From the NCBI GenBank assembly GCA_963760935.1, contig CAVXFB010000006.1, positions 62,001 through 126,000 of the forward strand: a stretch of 64,000 bases of DNA, in the 5' to 3' direction. The number at the start of each line of letters is the position of its first letter. Within the stretch, counting starts at the first letter, position 1. The stretch comes from CAVXFB01 sp963760935. Its GTDB lineage: Bacteria; Planctomycetota; Planctomycetia; Pirellulales; Thermoguttaceae. The notes under the pieces were generated by a model. That model worked only from the letters and a program-made list of their open reading frames with translations, was not told the origin of the DNA and searched no databases. Positions 9,744-19,574 of the stretch are shown here, in pieces. The translations under genes and the position numbers were made by a program.

Positions 9744-10368
9744 GCTTTGACGGCCGTAGCTCAGACCAGATCGCAAGCGTTGCGCCGCTATTGGCCTCGG
9801 ACAGGGTGGGAAACCGCAAGTCTCGCCATCGATAGCACTTGTCGCGATGCGTTTGTCGCAAGATACGCGGCCGGATGTTGCGATGAGTCACCACGGCGTG
9901 GATCGCGGTGGTGACAATTGGCAACGTCGGGCGTGATGCAATCGCACAACAGGAGTAGTGCGGCCCTGAAAGCGATGCAAGCTTGCGAAGGCGGCTGCGT
10001 GCACGTAGGTACCTTATAGAAGGCGACTCGCCACGCCGAAGGAGCGACAAAACCGAGCCGCCGGCCGGCAATGGGAGTCGACTCAGACAACGGGAAGAGG
10101 CGCGTTTCCCGAGCTAATAGCGGAGTGTCCATAGCGGGCAGCGGGGGACGCCATCGGCGCTACCATTTATTGGTTCCGTGATTGACTATGGAACAGTTCC
10201 GACGTTTTCTCCCGGGAAACCGGGCTCGTTTCACGAGCCCTCGTTCCATTACCAGTGCAGGACTCAATAAAAATGCACTACTTAAAGCAATCGCCGCGTT
10301 TCGATTTACGCAAAGCGCGACGATGGGTTACAATGTAATTGAACGGGCTGGGCATGGAGCGGAACAAC
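9744..10368. other. Intergenic region with two hairpins, no gene supported
   Basis: About 625 bases. There is a hairpin at 9887-9915 (GTCACCAC/GTGGTGAC) and another at 10222-10240 (GGGCTCG, loop TTTCA, CGAGCCC). A possible promoter for the TPR gene is TTTACG, 18 bases, TACAAT at about 10308-10337. Open frames here have no recognisable protein features. Confidence 0.4.
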
Positions 10369-10891
10369 ATGACCACCAGACGCAGTATTCGCCACGCAAA
10401 AATTCAACAAGAGGCTGAAGGCTACCTCGAGCTTGGCATGCCGCAGCACGCCCTAAATGCGTTGGGGCGTCTCGGCGATCCGGCCAAGTTTGACAGTCGT
10501 TCCCTCTATTTGTGGGGTGAGGGGCTGCGCGACTTGGAGCGCTGCGTTGAGGCCATCATGCCGCTGGAGCGAGCCGCTAAGGCTGCGCCGCACGACATCC
10601 GCATCCGCATCGCGACTTGCGTGGTGCTACAAGCGGACGGGCCGGCTCGATCTGGCCATCGAGTCGCTGGAACAGACGCTGATCGTCGAGCCCGACGAGC
10701 CGCTGTTGCGCTACAATTTGGCGTGCTATCTGAGCCTGGCGGGGCAGAAGCGGCGTGCGCTGCGCCAGCTATCGCAGGCTTTGGCAATCGATCCGACCTA
10801 TCGCAAATTGGCCGAGAACGAGTCCGATTTCGATCCGCTCCGAGCCGATCCCGAGTTCAAATCGCTCTTTGGATTGCGCAGCAAGCGGTAG
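10369..10891 (+). CDS. TPR-repeat protein, broken by a one-base insertion near 10615
   Basis: The start at 10369 follows GGAGCGGAACAAC. The first frame encodes tetratricopeptide-like helices (EAEGYLELGMPQHALNALGR, then LYLWGEGLRDLERCVEAIMP) and breaks after PHDIRIRIA. In the next frame the TPR continues: LAWCYKRTGRLDLAIESLEQ, LLRYNLACYLSLAGQKRRAL, and an end at LFGLRSKR. Removing one base gives about 173 residues with three to four TPR units. TPRs mediate protein contacts and no partner is evident. A rho-independent hairpin follows at 10964. Confidence 0.75.
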
Positions 10892-10963
10892 CGATTGGTT
10901 TTTCATTGCGGCACACGTTGCGGCGGTGCTTGTGGTGCGACGCGGACGCACATTATAAAAATC

Positions 10964-10997
10964 CGAGGGCGGTCCCGATAATCCGGAACCGCCCTCG
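10964..10997 (+). terminator. Probable terminator of the TPR gene
   Basis: CGAGGGCGGT pairs with ACCGCCCTCG around a 14-base loop, followed by CTTGTTTC. It lies 73 bases after the stop codon and upstream of the convergent BBP7-like gene. Confidence 0.6.
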
Positions 10998-11127
10998 CTT
11001 GTTTCAAGTGGAAATTCTAACTAATCGCAGATCTCTAGTGCGCGTCGCACGAACGCGTGGCGTTACTGGCGGCGTGATTCCACAGTTCCGAAAGCGATCT
11101 GCACGCTGCACAATACTGAAACGCGCT

Positions 11128-12728
11128 CTAGAAGTTGTACGTCGCACCAACGAATGCACCGTGCAGCACAAGGCAACTCACGTGTTGCACATTAGCAATC
11201 TCGGGCGTGTCGCACATGTACTGGGGGTATTGGTCGTCAGCCAAGCCCATGCCAGTGATAGCGACTACACGGTAGCCAACCCGAGCGCTCCAATTTCGCG
11301 TGAACTGCCAATCGGCGCCCACGTCGATTTGGGTGAGGAACGAGATGGAGGTTGAGCTGCCATGGACCGGGAACGGGGTGCCGGGGTAAGGTCCAGTGCC
11401 GTCAACGTATGCTCCGCCGCCGGTCTGGGCCTTGGCGTCGAAGTTGCTGTTGATGAAGTTGTCGTAGATGCCAACTTTCGGCGTGATGAAGGCACGCAGC
11501 CCTCCGCCGACGTTGTAGGCCGCGTCAAAACCGAATTGAGCGCCGACGAGATCGTTGGTGATCTGGTCGCTAAAATAGGCGTCGCTGACGCCGTCGAATG
11601 CCAGCGACTCGAACGTCAGACGCTCTTGGAAGCGGAAGTAGCGAACGCCGACCGACCAGCCGATGTCCCACGGCGAGTCGCAGGCCCAGGCCATCTGCTC
11701 GCGGATCAGGTTGACTTCGACATTGTGGAACTCGTCGCGCCGCGTAACGGTATGGCTTTGGGCGCCATTGAACCATGCTTCGGCCGACGTGCCGTTGAAA
11801 TACAGTTCGTTGAGGTTCAGCGGCGTATTGACGTATCCGCCAGGCGTCGGATTTACGGTCGTTTGCGAGCCGGTGAAGGGGTCGGTTGTCCAGTAGACGG
11901 CCTCGACGGCGTAGGGGACGCAACAGCAGCAGAAGCGGCGGCCGAAGCGGATCTCGCCGCCCCATTTCCACTCCAGCGGAACCTGGCTGTTCGATAGCTG
12001 AATGACTTCATCGGGCGGCGGTTCGTTGCTCGTCCAGAAGCGGCGGGCGTCACTGCGCCCCATGATCAGCGCTTGGGCCGAGGCGTACCAAGGGCAGTAG
12101 TTGCATTGACCGCAGGCGTCCAAACCGCAGCTATTGCTGCCGGTCCCGCAGGCTGATTGCTGGAATTGGTTGACCGCGCCGCGATACGGTCCGCCGTCGG
12201 CGCCGTAGCAGCCGTTGCTCGGTTGGTCGGCCAGCACTTGATTCATCATGCCCGGAGTCTGCGGCGCCGGGGTATCGACCGGGGCGGGAGCGGCGGGCGT
12301 GGGAGAAGGCTCCATCGGCTGGGCCATGAGCGAGGGATCAACCGAGGCGGTCCGCACGGGCGGCCGAGTGGCGGTCGGACCCGGATAACGGTATTGCGCC
12401 CGGGCTGGTACGGTTGATACATGGCCGTGGCAGCCGGCTGCGCCGGGTAGCTGTATTGCGGCGACTGATACGGACGATAGGCGGTAGACGTCGGTTGGGC
12501 GGGAGTCCGATAGGCGGGCTGCTGAGCGTACTTGGTTGGCGCCGGCGCCGGGTCGGACATGGGCGTGGCCGTGGCGGGATAGCTGGCCGGGGCGGCGGCC
12601 ACCGGAGTCGCGTCGGGCTGCGGCATTCGCAAGGTGTCGGGCGATCCGTATAGACCGTATTGGGCCCAAGCAGTCGATGCGGTACAGGCCGCCAAAGTCG
12701 CACATAAGGCAATACGGACAATTCTCAT
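11128..12728 (-). CDS. BBP7-like outer-membrane beta-barrel protein, one frameshift near 12400
   Basis: The ATG at 12728 follows AAGGAGCGTGAT. A signal peptide (MRIVRIALCATLAACTASTA) leads into a Pro/Gln/Tyr-rich linker, then a Cys cluster (CGLDACGQCNYCPWYASAQA), then about 330 residues of alternating beta strands ending in GAFVGATYNF, a terminal strand typical of outer-membrane barrels. The arrangement matches the BBP7 family that I associate with planctomycete envelopes; a role in surface structure or transport is inference. The frame changes between YQPYQPG and AQYRYPGPTATRPP. Adding one G to a GGG run near 12400 joins them into about 533 residues. Its composition matches the neighbours, so there is no sign of transfer. 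Confidence 0.78.
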
Positions 12729-13054
12729 ATCACGCTCCTTTTCCCTCAACACGGTGAAACCGGCTTCCTCGTTAAAGGAATCGTCTCGAAACGTGGTCCA
12801 GATTTGAGGAAATCAACGTTCGTCCCGTCTTTTCCCGCCGGCGCGACGCCTCAATCGACCCGACCGTCGCGACCCCCAAAGGCGCGTCGCTGTTCGCGCT
12901 CCGAAAAGTCAGCGCAATCGACAAAGTCGATCACTGCCAACGAGCACTCATGGCAGAGATTAACGAGAGGGGAAGGGAGGAAGAAGAGGGGGTTAAAAGC
13001 GACCGGAATGATATGTGGTCGCCTCTCAAAGGGAGACGGGCGACGACCGCGAGC
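12729..13054. other. Intergenic region, no gene recognised
   Basis: About 325 bases between the divergent BBP7-like gene and the 3' end of the next reverse-strand gene. A short purine-rich run lies at 12958-13000. No promoter pair, hairpin or plausible gene was identified. Confidence 0.3.
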
Positions 13055-13282
13055 TCATACCCACTCGAGCTGTGTCTGATGCTTGATGCGTTCTTCAAAT
13101 TCGCCCAGCAGGCCGCCGACGACGTCCCAGCGATCCGGTCGGCGCAGTTCGATGTCGCCCTGGCGATTAATGCGGATGACGCTTTCATCGGTGACACCCA
13201 GCTTCTTCAGCTCGTCGGGGTGCAACTCATCGTCGCTTACCAATCGCTTCAAGGTCTTGCCCGACATTTCGATGAACTGCAT
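13055..13282 (-). CDS. Small conserved-looking hypothetical protein
   Basis: 75 residues, acidic and charged: MQFIEMSGKTLKRLVSDDEL, then HPDELKKLGVTDESVIRINR and DIELRRPDRWDVVGGLLGEF. No transmembrane segment or signal is seen. The spacing of short polar helices suggests a compact soluble domain, but I do not recognise it. AAGGACC lies upstream of the ATG at a suitable distance, and codon use fits the host. Confidence 0.6.
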   Translation of the reverse strand: MQFIEMSGKTLKRLVSDDELHPDELKKLGVTDESVIRINRQGDIELRRPDRWDVVGGLLGEFEERIKHQTQLEWV

Positions 13283-13584
13283 GGCGTTGGTCCTTGCGTC
13301 ACAAATCGAGGATCTCGTGGGAGCTTTGTTGTATCACGAAAGCCGTGGCCAATCAATCAGTCCTGCCATTTCAGCAGGGGAGCTGCAAAGTTCTTGGTTG
13401 ATGAAAGGGAGTCATTCTGAACGCAGCGAAGAATCTCCGTGGAATGCGCAACTGCCTGCGTACCAACGAGATTCTTCGCTACGCTCAGAGGTCGTGTTTT
13501 TTGGATTCCCAGTAGGCAGCACCGAAAGGGGGGCGCTAAGATAGTCGGCCAGTGGTTCCGTATCGTTGTGCCGTGAGGGTCAGC
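13283..13584. other. Intergenic region holding a hairpin repeat upstream of the transposase
   Basis: About 300 bases. The only structure seen is the long imperfect hairpin at 13416-13489, listed separately. No gene is supported. Confidence 0.4.
13416..13489. repeat. Long-stem hairpin repeat of the ATTCTGAGCG...GAAGAATCT family
   Basis: The arms 13416-13437 and 13468-13489 pair with 20 of 22 bases. The left-arm core ATTCTGAACGCAGCGAAGAA is closely related to part of the element at 43176-43313. Such hairpins recur through many genomes as small non-coding repeats. Confidence 0.7.
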
Positions 13585-14806
13585 ATGAAGCATACACTCT
13601 TCGACAAAGGTGAGGCTAGCCATCTATCCCCCGGCGAGGTTGCCGCCGCGCAGGCGCCGGGCAATCCGAGGCTCCGCGTGCCGCAGCGGAGTCAAGTGGA
13701 GATGCGGTTTGCGTCGCTCGACGAATTGATCGAATCGGATCACGCGGCACGCATAGTGTGGGCGCAAATGTGCCAACTGAATCTCGGACGCTGGTTGAGG
13801 CAGATCAAGGCCGTGGAAGGGATCGTGGGACGCGAAGCCACCGACCCGCGCATGTTGGTGGCGTTGTGGATTTACGCCACGATCGAAGGCGTCGGCAGCG
13901 CCCGGGAACTGGAACGACTCTGCCAAAAAAATCTGGCCTATCAATGGCTGTGCGGCGGCGTAAGCGTCAATTACCACTTGCTGTCGGATTTTCGTTCGCG
14001 GGGCGGCGACAAGTGGGACGACTTGCTGACCCAACTTGTGGCCTCTTTGTTGGCGGAGAATCTGGTCACGCTGAAGCGGGTGGCACAGGACGGAATGCGC
14101 GTGCGGGCCAGTGCGGGTGCGGCGTCGACAAGCTGCGCAGAAACGGTCGGCGGAGGAGCGGCAACGACGTTTGGAAGAGGCCCTGGGTCATTGCGACCAG
14201 TTGCAGCAATAGCGCGAAGAAACCGCGAAAATCACTGAGAAAAAGCTCATAGAAGCCCGGGCCTCGACCACCGATCCCGAAGGCCGCACGATGAAGTTTC
14301 CCGACGGCGGGTATCGCCCCGGCTACAACGTGCAATTCAGCACCGACACGGAAAGCGGTGTTATTTTGGGCGTGGACGTGACCAACCACGGCACGGATAG
14401 TGAAGCGTTGCCGCCGATGTTGGACCAACTGGAGGAGTGTTACGACCGACCGCCAGAAGAAGCGTTGGTGGACGGCGGCTTTGCCTCGCTGGATGCGATC
14501 GACGACGCGGCCCAGCGCGGTTGCATGGTGTACGCTCCGTTGAAGGACGAACAGAAGCAGTTGGCGGCGGGTAAAGACCCGTGCACTGCCAAGCGATATG
14601 ACAGCGCGGCGGCGGCTAAGTTGACGTTTCCTTTGCGGGGCCAGACGGCCGAGTGGGTCAACGCCGTTTGCCGCAACCGCGGCCTTTACCAGATGCCGGT
14701 TCGTGGGCGGAGCAAGTGTCGTACGGTCGCGGTGTTGTACGCCATCGCTCATGACGTGCTTCGAGGGGTGACACTGCGCGCCCAGCCAGCCGCACAGAGC
14801 GGATGA
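13585..14806 (+). pseudogene. Decayed IS1182-type transposase
   Basis: Starts at 13585 (MKHTLFDKGEASHLSPGEVA). The N-terminal region of the IS1182/IS5-like superfamily is visible (LDELIESDHAARIVWAQM, VEGIVGREATDPRMLVALWI, SVNYHLLSDFR) up to QDGMRVRASAGAAS. Near 14120-14130 the frame shifts. The new frame reads QKRSAEERQRRLEEALGHCD, then meets an in-frame TAG at 14210-14212, and resumes with ARASTTDPEGRTMKFPDGGY, GYNVQFSTD and EALVDGGFASLDAID through a stop at 14804-14806. With a frameshift and a stop it cannot make the full enzyme. Terminal inverted repeats could not be located. Confidence 0.8.
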
Positions 14807-15066
14807 GGCGGAAACTACAGAAGGGAGGAGAGTTCGGCAAGCAATCGACGCCGACATGCGACGAGAGCGCGACTGCGAGCCTATCGGCGATGCGCGTCGC
14901 GACTTTAAAAGACACTTCCGCTCCCCGAGCACTACACCCGTCTGTTTGAATAATTTGTGCCAAAGCCGTCAAAAAGTCACACGCTCTCAGGATGACATGT
15001 TCACCTTTTCCGACAGAGCCTAGCAGCGGTGCCCCCGGGATTATCCACACTCGACGGCCGCTCAGC
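14807..15066. other. Intergenic region behind the transposase
   Basis: No gene. It contains the repeat fragment at 14986-15024 and otherwise no recognisable signal. It separates the transposase remnant from the 3' end of the large leftward operon; no strong terminator hairpin for that operon was found. Confidence 0.35.
14986..15024. repeat. Partial copy of the 43176-43313 inverted-repeat element
   Basis: CTCAGGATGACATGTTC, then a C-rich step and TTTTCCGACAGAGCCTAGC, match the right end of the element at 43176-43313 with only two differences. The left end is absent here. Confidence 0.7.
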
Positions 15067-15759
15067 CTACGCCTTCGGCCCGAGACCGGCGATGCACTGG
15101 TCCTCGCGGACGACTTTTCGCGGGCCGCCGTCGAGACTCGTCGACCAGTCGACCGGAGCGACGATCGGGTCGAGCGAATCGGCAATCTTGAGCGATTGGG
15201 CCCGGTCGTAGATCAACTGCCAGGCGCAGTCGAGGTCCGGATTGACCTCGCAGTGGCCCTCCTGCGATCCGCCGCACGGGCCGTTGAACTGGCGCTTTGC
15301 GCAGCGAGTGATGGGACAGACACCGGCGAACTGGCCCAAACGGCAATTTCCGCAAGCGGCGCACTTTTCGGTCCACACGCCTTGCGATTCCAGGATGCCG
15401 ATGAACTGCGTGTTCAGCCCGGGGTAGATCGGCGTATTGGGAAACCGTTCGGCCAGCGCCTGCACGCCGGCGCCGCAGGCCAGCGAGCAGATGGCGTCGT
15501 ACTCGGCCACGCGCGGCGCCAGTGCATCGATAAAGGCGTCTTCGCATTGCCGTTCGATCGTGCATTGGTCGACCACCGTCGTGTCGCGGCCTATCAGGCG
15601 CAACGACATCCGCACGGCCGAGCCGAGGATGCCGACCTCGCGCTCGCCGCCGGCCAGGCACACGGTGACGCACGTGCCACAGCCGACCAGCAGCACGCGC
15701 TGGTGGTCCTTGATCATATCGCGGATATCACGCACATTCTTTCGATCGGCAACTATCAT
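15067..15759 (-). CDS. metV: MetV-like methylene-THF reductase C-terminal/zinc-finger subunit
   Basis: 230 residues. The N-terminal half resembles an NAD-type alpha/beta domain (VLLVGCGTCVTVCLAGGERE). The C-terminal half carries a dense Cys motif: CAACGNCRLGQFAGVCPITR, QFNGPCGGSQEGHCEV and DCAWQLIYDRA, the hallmark of the MTHFR C-terminal family (MetV). In acetogens MetV pairs with MetF and with HdrABC-MvhD. Here it is the last gene of the operon that opens with an MvhD-like gene and MetF, 14 kb upstream. It overlaps the preceding MvhD-like gene by 32 bases. CAGGAGCGCAAA supports the start at 15759. Confidence 0.8.
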   Translation of the reverse strand: MIVADRKNVRDIRDMIKDHQRVLLVGCGTCVTVCLAGGEREVGILGSAVRMSLRLIGRDTTVVDQCTIERQCEDAFIDALAPRVAEYDAICSLACGAGVQALAERFPNTPIYPGLNTQFIGILESQGVWTEKCAACGNCRLGQFAGVCPITRCAKRQFNGPCGGSQEGHCEVNPDLDCAWQLIYDRAQSLKIADSLDPIVAPVDWSTSLDGGPRKVVREDQCIAGLGPKA

Positions 15760-16237
15760 TTTGCGCTCCTGCCAGGGCCGCGTGGGCCCGGTCGGTCAAC
15801 TCGGTAATGTCTCGCTCGGCGGTTTGACGGTCTCGCCGCAAAGGGCTGGGACCAAGCCGCGCGAGCCGCTCGCTCATAATCGTGACGATTTCGGCAAACC
15901 GCGGCCCTTCGGCCGATGAGAGATTGAACATCTCCAGACGTTCGGGCTCCAGCCCGATTTCTTCCAAAAACTGCTTGGCTCGCTCGACGCGTTTGCGGGC
16001 GCGGAGGTTTCCTTCGAGGAAATGGCAGCCGCCTTCCAGACAGCCGGCCACGATCACGCCGTCGATGCCGCGCTCGAAGGCGGCCAGCACGTAGTTTACC
16101 TCGAGCTTGCCCGTGCATGGCAGCCGCAATACGCGGACGTTGCTCGGATACTGCAGCCGCATCGAGCCGGCCAGATCGGCCGCCGCGTACGCGCAGTAAT
16201 GGCAACAAAAGGCGAGGATTAGCGGTTCGGTTTCCAT
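15728..16237 (-). CDS. mvhD: MvhD-like hydrogenase/heterodisulfide reductase delta subunit
   Basis: 169 residues. The conserved 2Fe-2S ligands of MvhD-type proteins are all visible: CCHYCAYAAAD near the N-terminus, LPCTGKLE in the middle, and CLEGGCHFLEGN. MvhD passes electrons between HdrA and a partner dehydrogenase. Here it follows the NuoG-HdrA fusion by 11 bases and precedes MetV, so it is the likely wire from HdrA to MetFV. AAGGCGAACCACC precedes the ATG at 16237. A second, more divergent paralogue opens the operon at 30611. Confidence 0.85.
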   Translation of the reverse strand: METEPLILAFCCHYCAYAAADLAGSMRLQYPSNVRVLRLPCTGKLEVNYVLAAFERGIDGVIVAGCLEGGCHFLEGNLRARKRVERAKQFLEEIGLEPERLEMFNLSSAEGPRFAEIVTIMSERLARLGPSPLRRDRQTAERDITELTDRAHAALAGAQNDSCRSKECA

Positions 16238-16248
16238 GGTGGTTCGCC

Positions 16249-19200
16249 TTATTCGGAAAGTCGCCATCGCGGCGGCGCGATGCCAGACTGGGCCGGATAT
16301 GCGAGTTCCGGCGTCTTTACTTCAAACTCCGCACCCAGCAAGCTATCGACGGCCGCCAGCACCTGGCAGTCGACGAAGTGCCGCAGGGTGATCGCCTTGG
16401 CGGGGCATTCCGCCGTGCAACTTCCGCAGCCCATGCACGTGGCGCCCTGTACTTCCGCCTTGTTGTTCTCATTCACCCGCGGCGCCATGTAGGCGCAAAC
16501 GTGTACGCACGTCATACAGGAGATGCACTTGTCCGGATCAACCCAGGCGATCTGCCCGCCGACGGGCATCTTCTTCTTGCCGAGAATCGACGCCGCCCGG
16601 CTGGCCACGGCGTTGGCCTGTGCGATCGTCTCGGTGAGGAACTTCGGGGCGTGGGCCGTGCCGCAGAGGTACAGCCCCTCGCTGGCAAAATCGACCGGCC
16701 GCAATTTCATGTGCGCTTCGAGGAAAAAGCCGTCGGCGTTTAGCGGCACCCGCAGCAGATCGGAAAGCTCTTCGCGGTCGGCTCTGGGCGTCATCGGCGC
16801 CGCCAGCACAACCATGTCGGGCTCAAGCTCCAAATCGCACTGGGCTGTGAGCTCGCGCACCTTGAGCTTCAATTGGCCGTTGACTTCCAATTGCGGCGGC
16901 CGCTCGGGCTCGTAGCGAATGAACAAGACGCCTTGCTCCCGCGCCTTGCGATAGGCCGCCTCGCGGAATCCATACGTTCGCATATCGCGGTAGAGCACGA
17001 CGATCCGGGCCTGCGGGTAGAGCTCGCGGAGCGCCAGGGCATTCTTCACCGCCGACGTGCAACAGACGCGGCTGCAATATGGCCGTGTTTCATCGCGCTG
17101 CTCGACGCATTGGATCATGGCGATCGTCGCTCGTTGGGGCAGCGAGATTTCTCCGCGGCCCAAGCGATCCGTAAGCTCCAGTTGCGTGAGCACCTTGGGA
17201 CTCCGGCCGTAGCCGAACGTCGTGGGCTTCTCCTCGGTTGCCCCTGTCGCGACGACGACGGCCCCGTGGCCGATTTCGGCTGTACCGGCGTCAGAAACGA
17301 TTTTCGAGCGGAAATTGCCGATGTGGCCCTCGACTTTGGCCACCCGCGAGTTCCGATGCACGGTAATCTTTGGATGCTGGGTCACCCGGCCGATAACGTC
17401 GGTCAGGAACGCCTGCACGTCCTGCCCATCGAGGGTGTGGTGAAGTTGGCAGGCGGTGCCGCCAAGTTCGCCCGCCTTTTCGACCAAATGTACGGGGAAG
17501 CCTTGTTCGGCCAGGGCCAGGGCGGCCGTCATGCCGGCGATGCCGCCGCCAACCACCAATGCGGCGTTGTTGACCTGCACCATTTCCTGCTGAAGCGGCA
17601 TCAAACGGGCCGTGCGGCCGACAGCCATGCGAACCAGATCGATGGCCTTAGCAGTCGCCTTATCGGAGTTGTCGCTGTGGACCCACGAGCATTGATCGCG
17701 GATGTTCGCCATGTCCAGCAGGAACGGATTCAGCCCGGCATCGCGCAGCGTATCGCGGAAAATCGGCTCGTGCGTGCGCGGCGTGCACGAAGCGACCACT
17801 ACGCGGTTCAGTCCGTGTTCGGCGATCTTGGCCTTGATCCGGTTTTGGCTATCGTCGGCGCAGGTGTAGACGTTGTTCTCGGCATGGATGACGTACGGGA
17901 GCTTGCGGGTTTCACGCACCACGTGCTCGACGTCGACCACCGAAGCGATGTTGCTGCCGCAGTGGCAGACAAACACGCCGACGCGCGGCGGTTCGTCGCT
18001 AATGTCGCGCTCGGGCGGATAGGTCTTTACGCGGACGCAGCTTCCCCGGGCCGGCGCAAGAGGGCCATCGCCCGGGCGGCTGCGGCGCTGGCCTGCATCA
18101 CAGTATCCGGAATGTCTTTCGGCTCCTGAAACGCTCCACCGACGAAGACGCCGGGCGCGTGGTATCCAGTGGCGATAGTTCGCTGGTTTGGGCGAATCCC
18201 CAGCGGTTGAGGACCACGCCCATCCGCTGGGCCTGCTCCTGCACGCTCGCGCTCGGCTCCAGACCCAGCGAGAGCACCACCATGTCGAATTCGCCTTCGA
18301 CCTGCTTCATCTCCGGCCCGGCATACACGAGCCGAAGGTTTCGCGTGCCGGGCATTTCGTAGGTGCGCGAGATGAACGAGCGAATGTAGCGAACGCCCCA
18401 CTGTTTCTGCGCCCGTTCGCAATAACGATCAAAATCCTTGCCGAACGCCCGCAGGTCGAGGAAGAAAATCGTCACTTCGCAGTCGGGCCCGTGCTGCCGG
18501 GCGAGAATGGCTTCCTTCGTGGCGGCCATGCAGCAGACCGACGAACAATATTCATTGTCGCAGCCGGTGTCTCGTGAGCCGACGCATTGGATCAACGCCA
18601 ATCGCTTTGGCGGCTTGTGATCGCTGGGGCGAAGGATGTGGCCGCGAGTCGGTCCGGAAGCGGACAGCAATCGCTCAAACTGCACGTTCGTCACCACGTT
18701 CGGCGCATAGCGGTAACCAAACTCGCCGCGGCGCGTGGCGTCGAACGCTTCAAAGCCCGGCGTCAGCACCACGCTGCCGACATCCAGTTGCAGCGTTTCT
18801 TCTTCTTGCTCGTAGTCAATGGCCTTTGCCTGGCAGATTTGCGCAGAGGCCGCACTCGCCGGTGTTGAAATGGACGCACGTCTGGCGGTCGATGACCGGC
18901 ACGCGCGGCGAGGCCTGCGGATGCGCAAGGTCGATGTTGGGCCGCGGTTCGAGGTACTGATCGTGACCCGTCAGATGCGGCTGCGGTTTGCACGTCGTGA
19001 CGGCGTCGAGTCCGCGTGCGCCGGTGGGGCAGACGAACTCGCACGCCCCGCACGCCTGACACTGCTTGGTCGGTTCGCCGAACGCCGGGGCAACTTTGCG
19101 ATTTGCTCCGCGGCCGACGAGGTTCACCGCGCCGCGGCCCATCAACTGGCCGCATACGCGCACGCACAATCCGCACAGCACGCACTCGCCGTTGGCTTCG

Positions 19201-19574
19201 ACGTCAAAGGGCGTGGCCTGCACGCCGAGTTTCGCGGCGAAGTCGGCCAGCTCGCGCAACTTCGGCGCCTGGGCCAGCATCAATTCGAGCACCGTCTGCC
19301 GCAACTGCCGGACCTGTTCGGTATCGGTATGGACGATCGCGCCGTCTTCGGCCGGATGGCTGCACGAAGCGACGTAACGCGGTCCGCGCGGCGTCTCCAG
19401 CTCGACCAGACAGACGCGGCACGCCGCGTACGGCGGCAGGCCGCGGAAGTTGCATAGCGTCGGGATTGTCAGGCCCGCTTGCCGGGCCGCGTTGAGGATC
19501 GTTGTACCCTGGGCGACTTGCGTCGTCCGGCCGTCGATGGTGATCGTGAGGCGATCCGATGCTGCCGTGCTCAT
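16249..19574 (-). CDS. hdrA: NuoG-type ferredoxin domain fused to HdrA middle and C-terminal domains; three frame breaks
   Basis: After repair about 1,109 residues. Residues 1-200 are complex-I NuoG-like: a 2Fe-2S domain (TLCNFRGLPPYAACRVCLVE), CVLCGLCVRVCG and CQACGACEFVCPTGA. HdrA follows: a 4Fe-4S site (TCVHFNTGECGLC), GSVVLTPGFEAF, IQCVGSRD, VFVCHCGSNIASVVDVEHVV, an FAD site AALVVGGGIAGMTAALALAE, and two terminal 4Fe-4S sites (CISCMTCVHVC, CMGCGSCTAECPAKAI). The first HdrA Rossmann domain is missing and lies in the gene at 21340-22299. Breaks lie near 18838 (net -2 or +1), 18153 (-1) and 18058 (-1). The ATG at 19574 overlaps the NuoF stop as ATGA. HdrA is the flavin site of bifurcating heterodisulfide reductases; a bifurcating role here is inference. 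Confidence 0.85.

Noticed and set aside
10892..11355. Extension of the TPR frame to 11355
   Set aside because: It is only the wrong-frame continuation after the indel near 10615; the TPR sequence ends at 10891 and a terminator follows.
16873..18129. 418-codon open frame on the plus strand
   Set aside because: It runs antisense through the HdrA fusion, whose cysteine and flavin motifs on the minus strand are unmistakable.
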